A stretch of 64,000 bases of DNA from Acidobacteriota bacterium (GTDB lineage: Bacteria; Acidobacteriota; Terriglobia; Terriglobales; Acidobacteriaceae). Positions within the stretch are counted from its first letter, which is position 1, and each line of letters opens with the position of its first letter. The DNA lies in the NCBI GenBank assembly GCA_031296105.1, contig JARLGJ010000030.1:1-64000 (forward strand). The letters are read 5' to 3'. Positions 33,721-43,569 of the stretch are shown here, piece by piece. The notes beneath the pieces were generated by a model that saw only the letters and a program-made list of their open reading frames with translations, had not been told where the DNA came from and ran no database searches. The translations under genes and the position numbers were made by a program.

Positions 33721-35223
33721 TTAGTCGCCGGCGATTTCCAGAGCGGGTGCGTTGCTTGCGGCTACCGAAAGAGTGGGGGCGGCGGAGAGTGTCTCCTTGC
33801 GTTCGGCACCCTGCATGATCTTGCGCACCACGTCGGCGGCCGAGTAACTTGACGCGCCGGGGGCCATGTATTCGAGGGCGCAGGCCATGTCGTCGCCGCA
33901 GGTGACCATGCCCGGCTCCTCGCTGCCATCTTTCCGGATCTGCTGCAGGCCGACGTCGGCCAGCAGGCAGTTGCACAGGCACTTGCGTCCCACGGTTTCT
34001 TCCAAGGCTCCGCCCTTGGCAACGAATATCTCTTCCGGTTCCGCGGCGCAGCGGTAAGCAATCTTGCCTTCCGGGGTGCGATAGGCTTCGCGCAGCACGC
34101 CGATATCGCAGATGCGTTGCCGGGCCGCATAGACCGCGGGCTCCGAGGAGGTGCCTTCGAGCTGCGCGGCTTTGAAGGGAAATCCCGTGGGCGACGAGCG
34201 TGGATCGGTAAAGACCGACTGCTCGCCCTTTTGCACCTTGGCGATGAGCGCGGCCTTGTAGTCGTCGCGCAGGCCGGACTCCTCACAGAGGGCAAAGGCC
34301 GTGCCGACCTGCACTCCGGCAGCGCCGAGCGCGAGGGCTTCGGCGAGTTTTTCCGGCGTGCCGTAGCCACCGGCCAGCCAGAAGGGCACGCCGAGCTGGC
34401 GGATCTTCTCGAAGTCGACGCGGTCGCGCTCACCGTAGAGGCATTCGCCGCGCTCGTTGAAGGTCATCTGTCCGCGCGGCGGGGCGTTGTGTCCGCCGGC
34501 GGTGGGGCCTTCAATGATGAAGCCGTCCACGCGGCCGTTGGCGCGGCGCAGCATGGTGGTGGCCAGCGCGTTGGACGAGATGATGGCCAGGAACTTGGGG
34601 CGCGGCAAAAGCGGCGGCTCACCACCGCAGAATTCGCGGGGATCGAAGCGCATCAGGCAGTCGTCCCCGGGCTGCGCGCCGGTAACGGAGAGCGGATAAG
34701 CGGCCTCCTGGCCGGCGGCCAAAGCGTCGAGCGCGCCGGGAACCTTGAGCGGAATGCCGGCGCCCATCAGGATGTAATCCACGCCAGCCAACATGCAGCC
34801 ATAGGCGGAGGCGAGGATGTGCAGCTGGATCTTCTCCATGAGGTTGATGCCCACGGGATTGCTGTGTCCCTGGCGGGCGAGCGCGACCTCAACGAAGTTG
34901 CCGGCGACAACCAGCTCGGTGGCCTCTCGGGAACTCACGCGGGCCAGCATCGGCGTCAGCTTATACGGCGCGCCACCGCGACCGTTGGCGCGGTAATGCT
35001 TGGCGAGGATGCGCTCGGCGATCTCCGGGAAGGGGAACAGCTCGAGGCCGCGGCGCATGTATCCGCCGGGGTCGCCATCCTGCAAACGGCGCGAGAGGAT
35101 GGTGTCGAGGGCGACGCTGGAGACGACTCCAAGCTGCCCACAGCGGGCGACCGTCTGCGCCAGCCTCCAGTTGGAGACCGCCGCACCCATGCCGCCCTGG
35201 ATCAGGACCGGTAACTGACTCAT
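33721..35223 (-). CDS. Nitronate monooxygenase / 2-nitropropane dioxygenase-family flavoprotein
   Basis: FMN-dependent TIM-barrel enzyme. The family opening is PVLIQGGMGAAVSN; later IEGPTAGGHNAPPRG holds the active-site His region, and VPFWLAGGYGTPEKLAEALALGAAGVQVGTAFAL is the phosphate-binding end. At 500 aa it is longer than simple nitronate monooxygenases (about 350) and has a Cys-rich C-terminal part (KCLCNCLLADVG, VTCGDD), so it belongs to a larger subgroup related to PfaD-like proteins. Substrate is uncertain. Single gene with its own terminator. Confidence 0.85.
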   Translation of the reverse strand: MSQLPVLIQGGMGAAVSNWRLAQTVARCGQLGVVSSVALDTILSRRLQDGDPGGYMRRGLELFPFPEIAERILAKHYRANGRGGAPYKLTPMLARVSSREATELVVAGNFVEVALARQGHSNPVGINLMEKIQLHILASAYGCMLAGVDYILMGAGIPLKVPGALDALAAGQEAAYPLSVTGAQPGDDCLMRFDPREFCGGEPPLLPRPKFLAIISSNALATTMLRRANGRVDGFIIEGPTAGGHNAPPRGQMTFNERGECLYGERDRVDFEKIRQLGVPFWLAGGYGTPEKLAEALALGAAGVQVGTAFALCEESGLRDDYKAALIAKVQKGEQSVFTDPRSSPTGFPFKAAQLEGTSSEPAVYAARQRICDIGVLREAYRTPEGKIAYRCAAEPEEIFVAKGGALEETVGRKCLCNCLLADVGLQQIRKDGSEEPGMVTCGDDMACALEYMAPGASSYSAADVVRKIMQGAERKETLSAAPTLSVAASNAPALEIAGD

Positions 35224-35290
35224 GGCCTGATTGTTGCAAAAATCGGCAACGGTTCAGGTCAGAGTTTTGTAAGAGTTGCGGCGGGGAACC

Positions 35291-35599
35291 TTACTCGTCG
35301 CGAAGGGCGTGCGTGCCGTGGGTGATGGCCGCACCGGCGCGCAGTGCAGCCGCAACGGCGACGGCCTCGGCAATTTCGGCCGTCGTGGCTCCGGCATCGC
35401 GCGCTTTGCCCGCGTGAACCTCAATGCAATAAGGGCATTGCGTGGTAAAGGCTACGGCCAGGGCCATGAGTTCCTTGTATTTAGAGGGAATGGCGCCGTC
35501 GGCCATGGCGGCTTTGTCAAAGGCCCAAAAAGCTTTAAATGCGTCGGGGGCGTGAGCTTCCAGGGATTTCAGGCGCTTGAGGTTCTTCATGTCGTACAT
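35291..35599 (-). CDS. Carboxymuconolactone decarboxylase/AhpD-family protein
   Basis: Small all-helical protein with the AhpD-type redox motif CPYCIEVHAGKARDAG and a typical C-terminal end. Taking ATG 35599 gives 102 aa starting MYDMKNLKRLKSLE; the open frame runs to 35728, but the added part is Ser/Ala/Pro-rich and unlike the family. The CxxC plus His arrangement points to a peroxidase-linked or alkylhydroperoxidase role rather than ring-lactone decarboxylation. Confidence 0.85.
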   Translation of the reverse strand: MYDMKNLKRLKSLEAHAPDAFKAFWAFDKAAMADGAIPSKYKELMALAVAFTTQCPYCIEVHAGKARDAGATTAEIAEAVAVAAALRAGAAITHGTHALRDE

Positions 35600-35730
35600 G
35601 GCGGCGTGCCTCGCGGGAAAAGTGAATGCTTCGGCGGTTGGATGCGCGGAGGGGGCAGACGGTTGGCGGGACGCAAAAAGCAAAGAGCGGAGGCCGTGGC
35701 CTCCGCTCGCAAGGAGAAAATCGTGCATGG

Positions 35731-36240
35731 CTAAATGAACATTTCATCCTTGGGGACGGGGCGCGGGCGCTGCGTTTTGCGCGCGCCGAGGAACTGGCCC
35801 AAGCCTGCGGTAACGCCTTCGATGAGCGCCTGGAAGTGACGCACGGGCGAGGTGACGGCGTGCTGCACGCTGGCGGCGGCGTTGTCGAGGCGGGAGATGG
35901 TGCGTTCGGCGAGCACTCCGGCGTTGTTGGCCTGGGTGCGGACGACCGTGAGCACCTCGGAGAGAGTGGCATCCACTTCGACGGCCTTGGCGCGCACGAG
36001 GGCGCTGGTTTCGGCGACGTCGGTGAGCAGAGACTGAATCTTGGGTCCGCCTTCCTCCACCAGGGTGCGCACCTTGGCGGCCAGCGGCAGGATTTCGTTC
36101 TCCACCTTATAGGAAAGCTCGGTGACGCGGGCGTTGAGCTTGCGCGTGGAGAAGTACATGCCGGCCAGGATCAGCATCTGCAGCACAACGGCGACTGCCG
36201 TGACGGCGACGAAGATGGTCAATACGGTAGTTTCAGTCAT
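35731..36240 (-). CDS. Single-pass membrane protein with coiled coil (DUF948-like)
   Basis: 169-residue protein with one N-terminal membrane segment (about 8-29) followed by a long amphipathic helix and a basic C-terminus ending RPRPVPKDEMFI. The layout resembles DUF948/general stress proteins. It is next to the YtxH-like gene, another envelope stress type, but a terminator lies between them. Function not known. Confidence 0.75.
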   Translation of the reverse strand: MTETTVLTIFVAVTAVAVVLQMLILAGMYFSTRKLNARVTELSYKVENEILPLAAKVRTLVEEGGPKIQSLLTDVAETSALVRAKAVEVDATLSEVLTVVRTQANNAGVLAERTISRLDNAAASVQHAVTSPVRHFQALIEGVTAGLGQFLGARKTQRPRPVPKDEMFI

Positions 36241-36245
36241 AGTCG

Positions 36246-36298
36246 TATGAAAAAAGAAAGGGCGGCGCGGAGGGCGGGTTGAACCGCCAACTCCGCGC
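36246..36298 (-). terminator. Terminator of the ytxH-like gene
   Basis: Two-part stem: GCGCGGAG/CTCCGCGC (36265-36272 with 36291-36298) enclosing GGCGG/CCGCC, followed on the minus strand by a T-rich run (36246-36260). Confidence 0.75.
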
Positions 36299-36312
36299 GC
36301 GGTGCGATGCGT

Positions 36313-36642
36313 TTACAGTTTGGCCGGATCGGCGTCCGCTTCGCCTGGTTGAGAGGCTTCGCGATAGGCATGCTTGCCGGCTTCGAAGGCCGAACGCAGG
36401 TTGTCCTTCTGCTGGGAGAACGCTTCCTTGCCGCGCTCGGCCCACTCGGAAGCCTGTTCGCGGTACTTGCGGGCGCGCTCCTGCACCAGATCGCGGCCTT
36501 CCTCGGCAGCGTTCAGGATGGATTCGCGGGTCTCACGTCCCGATTTGGGCGCGTAGAGCACGCCCAAGGCGGCGCCTACGCCAAGCCCAGCCAGAAACCA
36601 CAGAATGCCGCTGCCCGAGCAGCCGCAGCTTTCATCAGCCAT
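36313..36642 (-). CDS. YtxH-domain protein
   Basis: 109-residue protein: short Cys-containing head (CGCSGSG), one Gly-rich membrane segment (ILWFLAGLGVGAALGVLYAPKSGRETR, the YtxH signature) and a charged helical tail. YtxH proteins are general stress or envelope proteins of unclear action. The start ATG has AGGAGG-like sequence just upstream. A terminator follows. Confidence 0.85.
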   Translation of the reverse strand: MADESCGCSGSGILWFLAGLGVGAALGVLYAPKSGRETRESILNAAEEGRDLVQERARKYREQASEWAERGKEAFSQQKDNLRSAFEAGKHAYREASQPGEADADPAKL

Positions 36643-36966
36643 AAATGCCTCCTAAAGGAACTCTGTAAGGCTCACATGCTAGCACCGGGTAGGGTGAATT
36701 ACAAACCGTTGGCACATCGCTGGTTCCGCATCTGTTGCGCGCCCTGGGACGAAGGCTAAACGGGGATGAAACACGCTCATTCCGGAACTGAAACTGGAGG
36801 GGGAGAATATGATTTCGGGGATCGGGACGCGGCGGAGTAGGAGAATGAGAGAATAATTAGAGGCCGCCCCGGTGAGGCCGTGGTTTTGGAAGGCTCTGCC
36901 GCAACAGGTTTTGACGGAATTTGAAGGGGCAAAGTAGCTGGAAGGACTCGGATTTACACGATACGC

Positions 36967-36982
36967 TGTGACGATTGTCACA
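36967..36982. promoter_or_regulatory. CRP/FNR-family palindrome upstream of ccsA-hemACD
   Basis: TGTGA-N6-TCACA, an exact match to the CRP consensus, centred about 62 bp before the start point predicted from the TATAAT at 37025-37030, i.e. the class I activator position. The rest of the 463-bp gap 36643-37105 has no gene; a 100-codon leftward frame there is not protein-like. Confidence 0.6.
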
Positions 36983-37024
36983 AGGTTTAGTGATAGTTAC
37001 ACTTAGGTCAGATTCCAACCTCGG

Positions 37025-37030
37025 TATAAT
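37025..37030 (+). promoter_or_regulatory. -10 hexamer of the ccsA-hem operon
   Basis: Exact TATAAT at 37025-37030; the expected -35 position (about 37002) has only a weak match, consistent with an activator-dependent promoter. Confidence 0.5.
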
Positions 37031-37105
37031 CACCATTGTCCTGGCCTCGTTTTTGGAGCAGCGAAGTTCGACTGTTGAAAACAGGGGCGGCAGGACACCT
37101 TTTTT

Positions 37106-37921
37106 ATGCCTTTACTCTGGCTTCGTGTTGCAACTGTGCTGTACGGAGTGGGTTTGATCCACGCCATGCTCATGCTCCGGCAACGGGGTGAGCGTTCGGG
37201 CAGGATCGCTGCGCCGGCGGTCGGACTCGGGATCGTATTTCATCTGGTGTCTCTGGTGGAGACGGCCTGTCTTTTCGGCTACGCCGAATTGGTGACCATC
37301 CGCCAGGCCGAATCCGCTCTAGCCCTTCTGATTGCCCTCATTTTTACCGGAATGTTCCTGCGCTACCGGACGGCGACGCCGGCGGCGCTGATCTTTCCGT
37401 TGATTTTCCTGCTGACGTTTGCTTCGGCCATCTCGCACAACCCGGTGGGCATAACGCGGTCCTCCTTGTATAGCGGATGGATTCTGTTCCACGTCAGCAC
37501 CTTGATTTTTGGTTACGCCATGCTTTTCCTGAGCTTCGTCGGCAGCCTGCTGTACCTGGTGCTGATGCGGCAGTTGAAGCGCAAGCAGCAGCCCTCCTGG
37601 GCGGCGCGCATGCCGGCGCTGCAGGTGGTGGACGAATGGGGCTACAAGGCCCTTCTGCTCGGCTTTCCGTTCATGACCATCGGCCTGATCACGGGTTCGG
37701 TGGTGGCGGAGGAGAAGTTTGGCGCCGGCTTCATCAGCGACCCGAAGGTTGTGTTGTCGCTGTTGATGTGGGCGGTCTATCTCACGCTCCTCTACACGCG
37801 CTGGAGCGCCGGCTGGAGAGGCCGCAAGGCAGCCTATCTGGCCAGCGTTGGATTCGTCGTGGCGGTTTGCGCCTGGGGCGCGAATTACTTGAGCAAACTG
37901 CATAGGTTTGTGGCTCCATGA
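37106..37921 (+). CDS. CcsA/HemX-type cytochrome c assembly membrane protein
   Basis: 271-residue integral membrane protein with about eight segments. It belongs to the CcsA/HemX/YpjD group: the ISHNP-like stretch, the SGWILFHVSTLIFGYAMLFLSFVGSLLYLVLMR region and GFPFMTIGLITGSVVAEEKFG are diagnostic. Members handle heme for cytochrome c or modulate glutamyl-tRNA reductase. It overlaps hemA by 4 bp, and this gene order (hemX-hemA) is common, so control of HemA is the more likely role. It begins an operon of four heme genes. Confidence 0.88.
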   Translation: MPLLWLRVATVLYGVGLIHAMLMLRQRGERSGRIAAPAVGLGIVFHLVSLVETACLFGYAELVTIRQAESALALLIALIFTGMFLRYRTATPAALIFPLIFLLTFASAISHNPVGITRSSLYSGWILFHVSTLIFGYAMLFLSFVGSLLYLVLMRQLKRKQQPSWAARMPALQVVDEWGYKALLLGFPFMTIGLITGSVVAEEKFGAGFISDPKVVLSLLMWAVYLTLLYTRWSAGWRGRKAAYLASVGFVVAVCAWGANYLSKLHRFVAP

Positions 37922-39288
37922 ACTATTTTGTACTGGGTGTGAATCACAAAACGGCGCCGGTGCAAGTGCGCGAGCGCTTTGCCATCCCCGAGTCCCGCTT
38001 GCCGGAGGCATTGGGCAAGCTGACCTCGATGGATGGCATCGAGGAGGGCATGATCGTTTCCACCTGCAACCGGGTGGAGATCTTTGCGCGCTCCCAGAAC
38101 GGCACCTGCGACTTGCAACAGTTCGTGCGCGAATACTTCGGCTTCCAGACCGGCGAATTCGAGCCTTACATCTTCCAGCATGAAAAGCTGGAGGCGGTGA
38201 AGCACGTCTTCCGCGTGGCCTCGAGCCTGGACTCCATGGTGGTCGGCGAATCGCAGATCCTGGGGCAGGTGAAGGAAGCCTACGCGATTGCGCGCGCCGT
38301 GGGCACGGTGAACTCGCAACTGGACCAGTTGCTGACCCGGGCCTTCGCGGTGGCGAAGAAGGTGCGCAGCGAGACGACCATCGCCAGCAACTCGGTGTCG
38401 ATTGCCTCGGTGGCCGTGGACCTGGCGGAGAAGATCTTCGGCAGCCTGCAGGGAAAGTCGGTGTACCTGGTGGGCGCGGGCAAGATGTGCGAACTGGCGG
38501 CCCGCCACCTGATCGCGCACGGCGCCAGCAAGATTTACGTGGGCAACCGCACCTTCGACCGCGCGGTGACCCTGGCGCAGAAGTTCGAGGGCGAGGCGAT
38601 TCCGTTCGAGCGGCTGTACGATACCGTGCCCTGGGCCGACATCGTCATCAGCTCCACCGGCGCGCCGCACGCGATCTTCCGCAAGGAGCACGGCGAGAAG
38701 TTCCTGCACGTGCGCAAGAACCGCCCGATGTTCTTCATCGACATTGCGGTGCCGCGCGACATCGATCCCGCGCTGAACGACCTGGACGGCATCTTCGTCT
38801 ATAACATCGACGACTTGCAGCAGGTGGTGCAGTCTCACCTGGGCGACCGCAAGAAAGAAGCGGTGCGGGCCGAGGCGATGGTGGAAGAAGAGGTGCGCAA
38901 GTTCGAAGCGCGCGCCCAGACGGCGGAAGTGGTGCCGACCATCGTGAGCCTGCAACAGCACCTGGAGACCTTGCGCCAGGCGGAGTTGGACCGCGTTCGC
39001 GGACGCCTGGGAACGCTGACGCCGGAGCAGGAAATTGCGATCGAGACGCTGACGCGCGGCATCATCAACAAGATCATGCATACGCCGATCACGGCCCTGA
39101 AGGCTTCGGCGCGCGATCCGGAGGCGACCACGGTGATTGACGTGGTGCGCAAACTTTTCAATCTGCGTCCGCAGCCGGTGGAGAAGCCGCCGGCAAGCAG
39201 CGGCGGCGACGCAGCGGCGCAGAAGCCCGCGGCGCAGGCGGATTCCGAGGCAGAGAGCCCGGAATTGGCGCGGCAAACTCAGAAATAA
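37918..39288 (+). CDS. hemA: Glutamyl-tRNA reductase
   Basis: First enzyme of the C5 tetrapyrrole pathway: reduces Glu-tRNA to glutamate semialdehyde with NADPH. 456 aa. Start motif [20 protein letters not shown], catalytic Cys in [11 protein letters not shown], then [22 protein letters not shown] and the Rossmann segment [18 protein letters not shown] charged C-terminal tail is variable in the family. The window also has tRNA-Glu (6891). hemC follows after 19 bp. Confidence 0.96.
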   Translation: MNYFVLGVNHKTAPVQVRERFAIPESRLPEALGKLTSMDGIEEGMIVSTCNRVEIFARSQNGTCDLQQFVREYFGFQTGEFEPYIFQHEKLEAVKHVFRVASSLDSMVVGESQILGQVKEAYAIARAVGTVNSQLDQLLTRAFAVAKKVRSETTIASNSVSIASVAVDLAEKIFGSLQGKSVYLVGAGKMCELAARHLIAHGASKIYVGNRTFDRAVTLAQKFEGEAIPFERLYDTVPWADIVISSTGAPHAIFRKEHGEKFLHVRKNRPMFFIDIAVPRDIDPALNDLDGIFVYNIDDLQQVVQSHLGDRKKEAVRAEAMVEEEVRKFEARAQTAEVVPTIVSLQQHLETLRQAELDRVRGRLGTLTPEQEIAIETLTRGIINKIMHTPITALKASARDPEATTVIDVVRKLFNLRPQPVEKPPASSGGDAAAQKPAAQADSEAESPELARQTQK

Positions 39289-39307
39289 GCAAAGGACTCT
39301 TTTTCGC

Positions 39308-40237
39308 ATGGCATTGCTTCGTATCGGCTCCCGCGGCTCGCAACTCGCCCTCTGGCAAGCGCATCACATTTCGGACTTGCTGCGCGCCCAGGGACACACC
39401 GTGGAACTGGAAATCATCAAGACCACCGGCGACAAGATTCAGGACGTTGCGCTCGCCAAAGTCGGCACCAAGGGCATGTTCACCAAGGAAATTGAAGAGG
39501 CCCTGGTGGAGAACCGCATTGACTTGGCGGTGCACAGCCTGAAGGATCTGCCGACGGCGTTGGCCGGGCCGTTTGAGATTGCCGCCATCACCGAGCGCGT
39601 TGATCCGCGCGATGCCTTCCTCTCGCTGAAGTACAACAGCGTGAAGGAGCTGCCGCTAGGCGCGCGAGTGGGTACCAGCAGCCTGCGGCGCCAGGCGCAG
39701 ATCAAGCGGTTCCGCCCGGACCTGGAGATCATCGCCCTGCGCGGCAACGTGGATACGCGCGTGCGCAAACTGGAAGAGGGCGAGTACGACGCCATCATTC
39801 TGGCGGCGGCGGGGTTGAAGCGCCTGGGCAAGACGCAGCACATCAAGGAGATCATCGACGCCGATATCATGTGCTCGGCCGCTGGACAGGGCGCTCTGGG
39901 CATCGAGATCCGCAAGGGCGACGCTGCAACGCGACAGCAGCTGGAATTTTTGAACGACCAGCCTTCGCGGCTGGCCACCTTGTGCGAACGCGCGCTGCTG
40001 AACCAGTTGGGCGGCGGCTGCCAGGTGCCGATCGGCGCCTATGCCACGGTGAAGGATGGCACGATTGCGCTGACCGCGATTTGCGCCCGTCCCAATGGCA
40101 GCGAACTGTTGCGCGAGGAAGGCACGGGCACGGATCCGCTGGAACTGGGACAGCGCGTGGGTAACATCATTCTAGGACGGGGCGGCGACAAGATCTTGCA
40201 GGATGTCTATCGCGAGAACGGCCCAGTCCAGAATTAG
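39308..40237 (+). CDS. hemC: Hydroxymethylbilane synthase (porphobilinogen deaminase)
   Basis: Polymerises four porphobilinogens to hydroxymethylbilane. 309 aa from ATG 39308. Family motifs [44 protein letters not shown] with substrate-binding Arg, [30 protein letters not shown] and the dipyrromethane-cofactor Cys in [12 protein letters not shown]. Second of three pathway genes, 5 bp before hemD. Confidence 0.96.
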   Translation: MALLRIGSRGSQLALWQAHHISDLLRAQGHTVELEIIKTTGDKIQDVALAKVGTKGMFTKEIEEALVENRIDLAVHSLKDLPTALAGPFEIAAITERVDPRDAFLSLKYNSVKELPLGARVGTSSLRRQAQIKRFRPDLEIIALRGNVDTRVRKLEEGEYDAIILAAAGLKRLGKTQHIKEIIDADIMCSAAGQGALGIEIRKGDAATRQQLEFLNDQPSRLATLCERALLNQLGGGCQVPIGAYATVKDGTIALTAICARPNGSELLREEGTGTDPLELGQRVGNIILGRGGDKILQDVYRENGPVQN

Positions 40238-40242
40238 AGGCG

Positions 40243-41097
40243 ATGGAAACGACGGAAGAGAGCACGGAACGGTTGCAGGCACTACGCGGATGGCGCATTC
40301 TGGTTTCGCGCGCCAAGGAACAGGCCGGTGGTTTGTCCGAGGGATTGCGGCAAAGAGGCGCCGCGGTATTGGAGATCCCGTTCATTGAGATACGTCCGCC
40401 GCGCTCGTACAAGGCGATGGACGAATCTCTGAAACTGGTCAATGAGTACGAGTGGCTGCTGCTGACCAGCGCCAATGGCGTGCGCGCCATGTTCGAGCGG
40501 GTGCGGGCGCTGAATCTTCCGCGGCGCCTGTTCAAAGACGTGCAGGTGATGGCCATCGGCTCGGCGACGCGCAAGGCGGCGGAGAGCGAAGGCTTGAAGG
40601 TCGCGCTGATGCCGAAAGAGTACGTGGCGGAAAGCGTGGTGGAGGCCCTGGCCGACCGCGTGCGCGGCAAGCGCGTGCTGCTGTGCCGTGCCAAGATCGC
40701 ACGTGACGTGATTCCGCGCGAGCTAAGGCGTCTGGGCGCCTGCCTGGACGTGGTGGAAGCCTACGAAACGGTGATGCCGCAGGCGTCGCGCGTTGAGCTG
40801 AGGGCCGCACTGCGCGATCCCGCGCGGCGTCCGCACCTGATCACGTTCACCAGCGCCTCGACGGTGAAGAACTACATGGCGCTGCTGGGCATACGTTCGG
40901 GAAAGTCGCGGCTGGTGCAGGGCGTAGGCAATGCTTCCATTGGACCGGTGACCAGCGACACGCTGCGGAAGCATGAACTGAGTGTGGACGTGGCGGCCAC
41001 CGAGTACAACGTGGCGGGACTGATCCGCGCGATGGAGGAATACGCCGCGGCGCACACGGAGATCGTGTCCGGCGAACTTTCCTTACCTGTTATCTAA
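40243..41097 (+). CDS. hemD: Uroporphyrinogen-III synthase
   Basis: Closes hydroxymethylbilane with D-ring inversion. 284 aa. This family is poorly conserved, but the typical marks are here: WRILVSRAKEQAGGLSEGL, YEWLLLTSANGVRAMFERV, VMAIGSATRKAAESEGLKV and LITFTSASTVKNYMALLG. Position right after hemC supports it. Ends the operon; the 120 bp beyond hold nothing I can identify. Confidence 0.93.
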   Translation: METTEESTERLQALRGWRILVSRAKEQAGGLSEGLRQRGAAVLEIPFIEIRPPRSYKAMDESLKLVNEYEWLLLTSANGVRAMFERVRALNLPRRLFKDVQVMAIGSATRKAAESEGLKVALMPKEYVAESVVEALADRVRGKRVLLCRAKIARDVIPRELRRLGACLDVVEAYETVMPQASRVELRAALRDPARRPHLITFTSASTVKNYMALLGIRSGKSRLVQGVGNASIGPVTSDTLRKHELSVDVAATEYNVAGLIRAMEEYAAAHTEIVSGELSLPVI

Positions 41098-41241
41098 TAA
41101 GTTACCTAACGTTGGTTTCTGCGCAGTCATCTTCCCTAAGCGGAAAATTTGCGAAAGAATCGAATCAGGTCTCTATCGACCAAAGGTGCCGGTTGATCCG
41201 GCCAGAGTAGTCCATCGCGCTTGGGCGAGCCTACGGGTTCG

Positions 41242-43497
41242 ATGCAGTTGGCGGCCGCGCATGGAGTGGGGGCGCGGTTGTCCATCGAACGTCTATACCG
41301 GCGCTTTCGCAGGCCTTGCGGCCGAAGGCATCACTTATTTTCTGGAGTAGGAAGCGGCTCTATCGTGCTATTTCTGCTGTTACAGGCAGAAATGGGCATG
41401 GCGTTTGCCACGGACTCTCATGCGGCGCGGCACGCGGCTACTCTGCCTTATATGCTGCGCGCGCCGGCGCATTTTCTCCTTCTCTCCCGTTACGCCCTTC
41501 CTGTTTTGCTGATTGCGGTTGCCGCCCTGACGGCCTGCTACGTGTGGGACATTTTGCAGCGGCGCGCCAAGGTGGAGCAGGAAGTAAGAGTGCGCACACA
41601 CGAGTTGGATATGGCTCTGGGTTCACTGGCGGAGGCCAACCGCGGGCTGGAGGAGAGCGAGCTGCGCTTCCGCCGCCTGGTGGAGGAACTGCCGCTGGCC
41701 ATGGTGGTGGAGTGCCACGGAAGAATCGTGCTGGCCAACCAGGTTGCGGTGGAGATGTATGGGGTGGACCCGGTGGCGGCGGATCGGACGTACTCCATGA
41801 TGGACTTCGTGGCTCCCGATGACTTGGAGGTTGCGCGGGAGATCGTGGCGTGCATGGACCGGGGCGAGGAGCATATTGCGCCGCTGGAGGGAAAGTTGCT
41901 GCGGGCGGATGGCAATGCGCTGGACATTGAACTGTTTCCCTCCTCCGGACTGTATTCAGGCGAACTGGCGCGTCAGATTGTGTTCCGCGACATCACGCAG
42001 CGCAAACGCGGAGAGTTGGAGAACATCCGCTTGAGCCGCGCCATCGAGCAGGCCGGCGAGTCAGTGGTGATGACCGACGCGGAGGCGCGGATTGTCTATG
42101 TGAATCCGGCGTTCGAGCGCATCAGCGGATACTCTCGGGCCGAATCGTTGGGGCAGAATCCGCGCATCCTGAGCAGCGGCCGGCAGTCCGCGGAATTTTA
42201 TGCGGCGATGTGGAAGAAGCTGAAGGCAGGCGAGAGCTGGACGGGGCGCTTCATCAACCGGCGCAAGAACGGGACGCTGTACATCGAGGAGGCAACGATC
42301 TCTCCGGTGGTGGACCGCGAGGGCTGCACGGTGAATTACGTGGCGGTGAAGCGCGACATTACGGTGGAGACCGATCTGCAGGAGAAGCTGAATCAGTCGC
42401 AAAAGATGGAGGCCATCGGACGTCTGGCGGGAGGCGTGGCGCACGACTTCAACAACATGCTGATGGTCATCAACAGCTACACTGAGCTGCTGGCCTCCAG
42501 TCTGGACGAGGGCGACAGCCGCCGGCGCTACACGGAGAAGATCCATCGCGCGGCGGACCGTTCGGCGGGGCTGACGCGGCAACTGCTGGCCTTTGGGCGT
42601 AAGCAGAGCGGCAACCTGGCAGTGCTGGATTGCAACGCGATCCTCGGCGAACTGAGCGGCATGGTGCAGCGGCTGGTTTCGGAGAAGATCGAAGTGCGGT
42701 GCAAACTGACGCCCGGCTTGCTTCACATCAAGGCCGACGCGGACCAACTGATGCAGGTGATGTTGAATCTGTGCGTGAACGCGCGCGACGCAATGCCCGC
42801 GGGCGGCGTGCTGACGATGTCCAGCCGAAACTGTGAGGACGAAGCGGGGTTCATAGAACTGGCGGTCTCCGACACCGGTGTTGGAATTCCGGAGGAGGCA
42901 CGCACAAAGCTCTTCGAACCGTTTTACACGACTAAGCCGCAAGGCAAGGGAACCGGTCTCGGGCTGGCCATTGTGTACGGGATCGTACAGCAGTTGGGAG
43001 GCTATATCCGCGTGGAAAGCGAGCCTGCGAAGGGAGCAACATTCAGGGTGTTTTTGCCAAGCTGTTCGGAGACGCCGTCAGGGAAGGCGCAGGCGCAGAC
43101 GCAGGCGCAGGCGGTGACGAACCCGGCGGGGCCGTGCCTGGTGTTACTGGCGGAGGATGAAGAAACGCTGCGCCTGGCGATTGCCGAGCAGTTGCGCCGG
43201 AGAGGATACCAAGTGCTGTGCGCCGCCAACGGCGAGGAGGGCTTGGAGGCTTTGCAATCCAATCCCGGGGTGCAGGTGCTGGTGACGGACATGGTAATGC
43301 CGCGCATGGGCGGCCGCGAACTGGCGATGGAGGCCTCGCGTCAACTGCCCGGCCTGTGCATCATGCTGCTGTCGGGCTATGCCGAGGAGCATCTGGACCC
43401 GGTGGATTGCAACGGCTGCCCAGTGGTCTTTCTGCAAAAGCCGTTCACTCTGTCAACGATGGTGGAGCGCCTGGAGCAGTTGCGCACAAGCGTATAG
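41242..43497 (+). CDS. PAS-containing hybrid sensor histidine kinase with receiver domain
   Basis: Membrane-associated signalling protein. N-terminal hydrophobic segments (about 40-50 and 82-102), two PAS domains (about 140-255 and 265-385), a histidine kinase core with GGVAHDFNNMLMVI (phospho-acceptor His), ATP-binding N, G1 and G2 boxes (NLCVNARDAMP, DTGVGIP, GTGLGLAIVYGIVQQLGG), a Gln/Ala repeat linker, and a C-terminal receiver with acceptor Asp in VLVTDMVMPRMGG and Lys in FLQKPF. The start is uncertain: TTG 41221, ATG 41242 or ATG 41392. No adjacent response regulator; signal unknown. Confidence 0.88.
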   Translation: MQLAAAHGVGARLSIERLYRRFRRPCGRRHHLFSGVGSGSIVLFLLLQAEMGMAFATDSHAARHAATLPYMLRAPAHFLLLSRYALPVLLIAVAALTACYVWDILQRRAKVEQEVRVRTHELDMALGSLAEANRGLEESELRFRRLVEELPLAMVVECHGRIVLANQVAVEMYGVDPVAADRTYSMMDFVAPDDLEVAREIVACMDRGEEHIAPLEGKLLRADGNALDIELFPSSGLYSGELARQIVFRDITQRKRGELENIRLSRAIEQAGESVVMTDAEARIVYVNPAFERISGYSRAESLGQNPRILSSGRQSAEFYAAMWKKLKAGESWTGRFINRRKNGTLYIEEATISPVVDREGCTVNYVAVKRDITVETDLQEKLNQSQKMEAIGRLAGGVAHDFNNMLMVINSYTELLASSLDEGDSRRRYTEKIHRAADRSAGLTRQLLAFGRKQSGNLAVLDCNAILGELSGMVQRLVSEKIEVRCKLTPGLLHIKADADQLMQVMLNLCVNARDAMPAGGVLTMSSRNCEDEAGFIELAVSDTGVGIPEEARTKLFEPFYTTKPQGKGTGLGLAIVYGIVQQLGGYIRVESEPAKGATFRVFLPSCSETPSGKAQAQTQAQAVTNPAGPCLVLLAEDEETLRLAIAEQLRRRGYQVLCAANGEEGLEALQSNPGVQVLVTDMVMPRMGGRELAMEASRQLPGLCIMLLSGYAEEHLDPVDCNGCPVVFLQKPFTLSTMVERLEQLRTSV

Positions 43498-43520
43498 ACG
43501 AGGCCGCAGGAGAAGACGAC

Positions 43521-43544
43521 CAAGGCCCGCGCGAGCGCGCCTTG
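43521..43544. terminator. Hairpin between convergent kinase and msrA genes
   Basis: CAAGGC (43521-43526) pairs with GCCTTG (43539-43544) around a GCGC-GA-GCGC inner stem; no T tract. Its place between convergent genes suggests a two-way terminator. Confidence 0.45.
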
Positions 43545-43569
43545 TGCATGAATGTAGGAACCGGATTGC

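Noticed and set aside
36679..36981. 100-codon leftward frame upstream of ccsA
   Set aside because: No family resemblance, no ribosome site, and it covers the promoter region.
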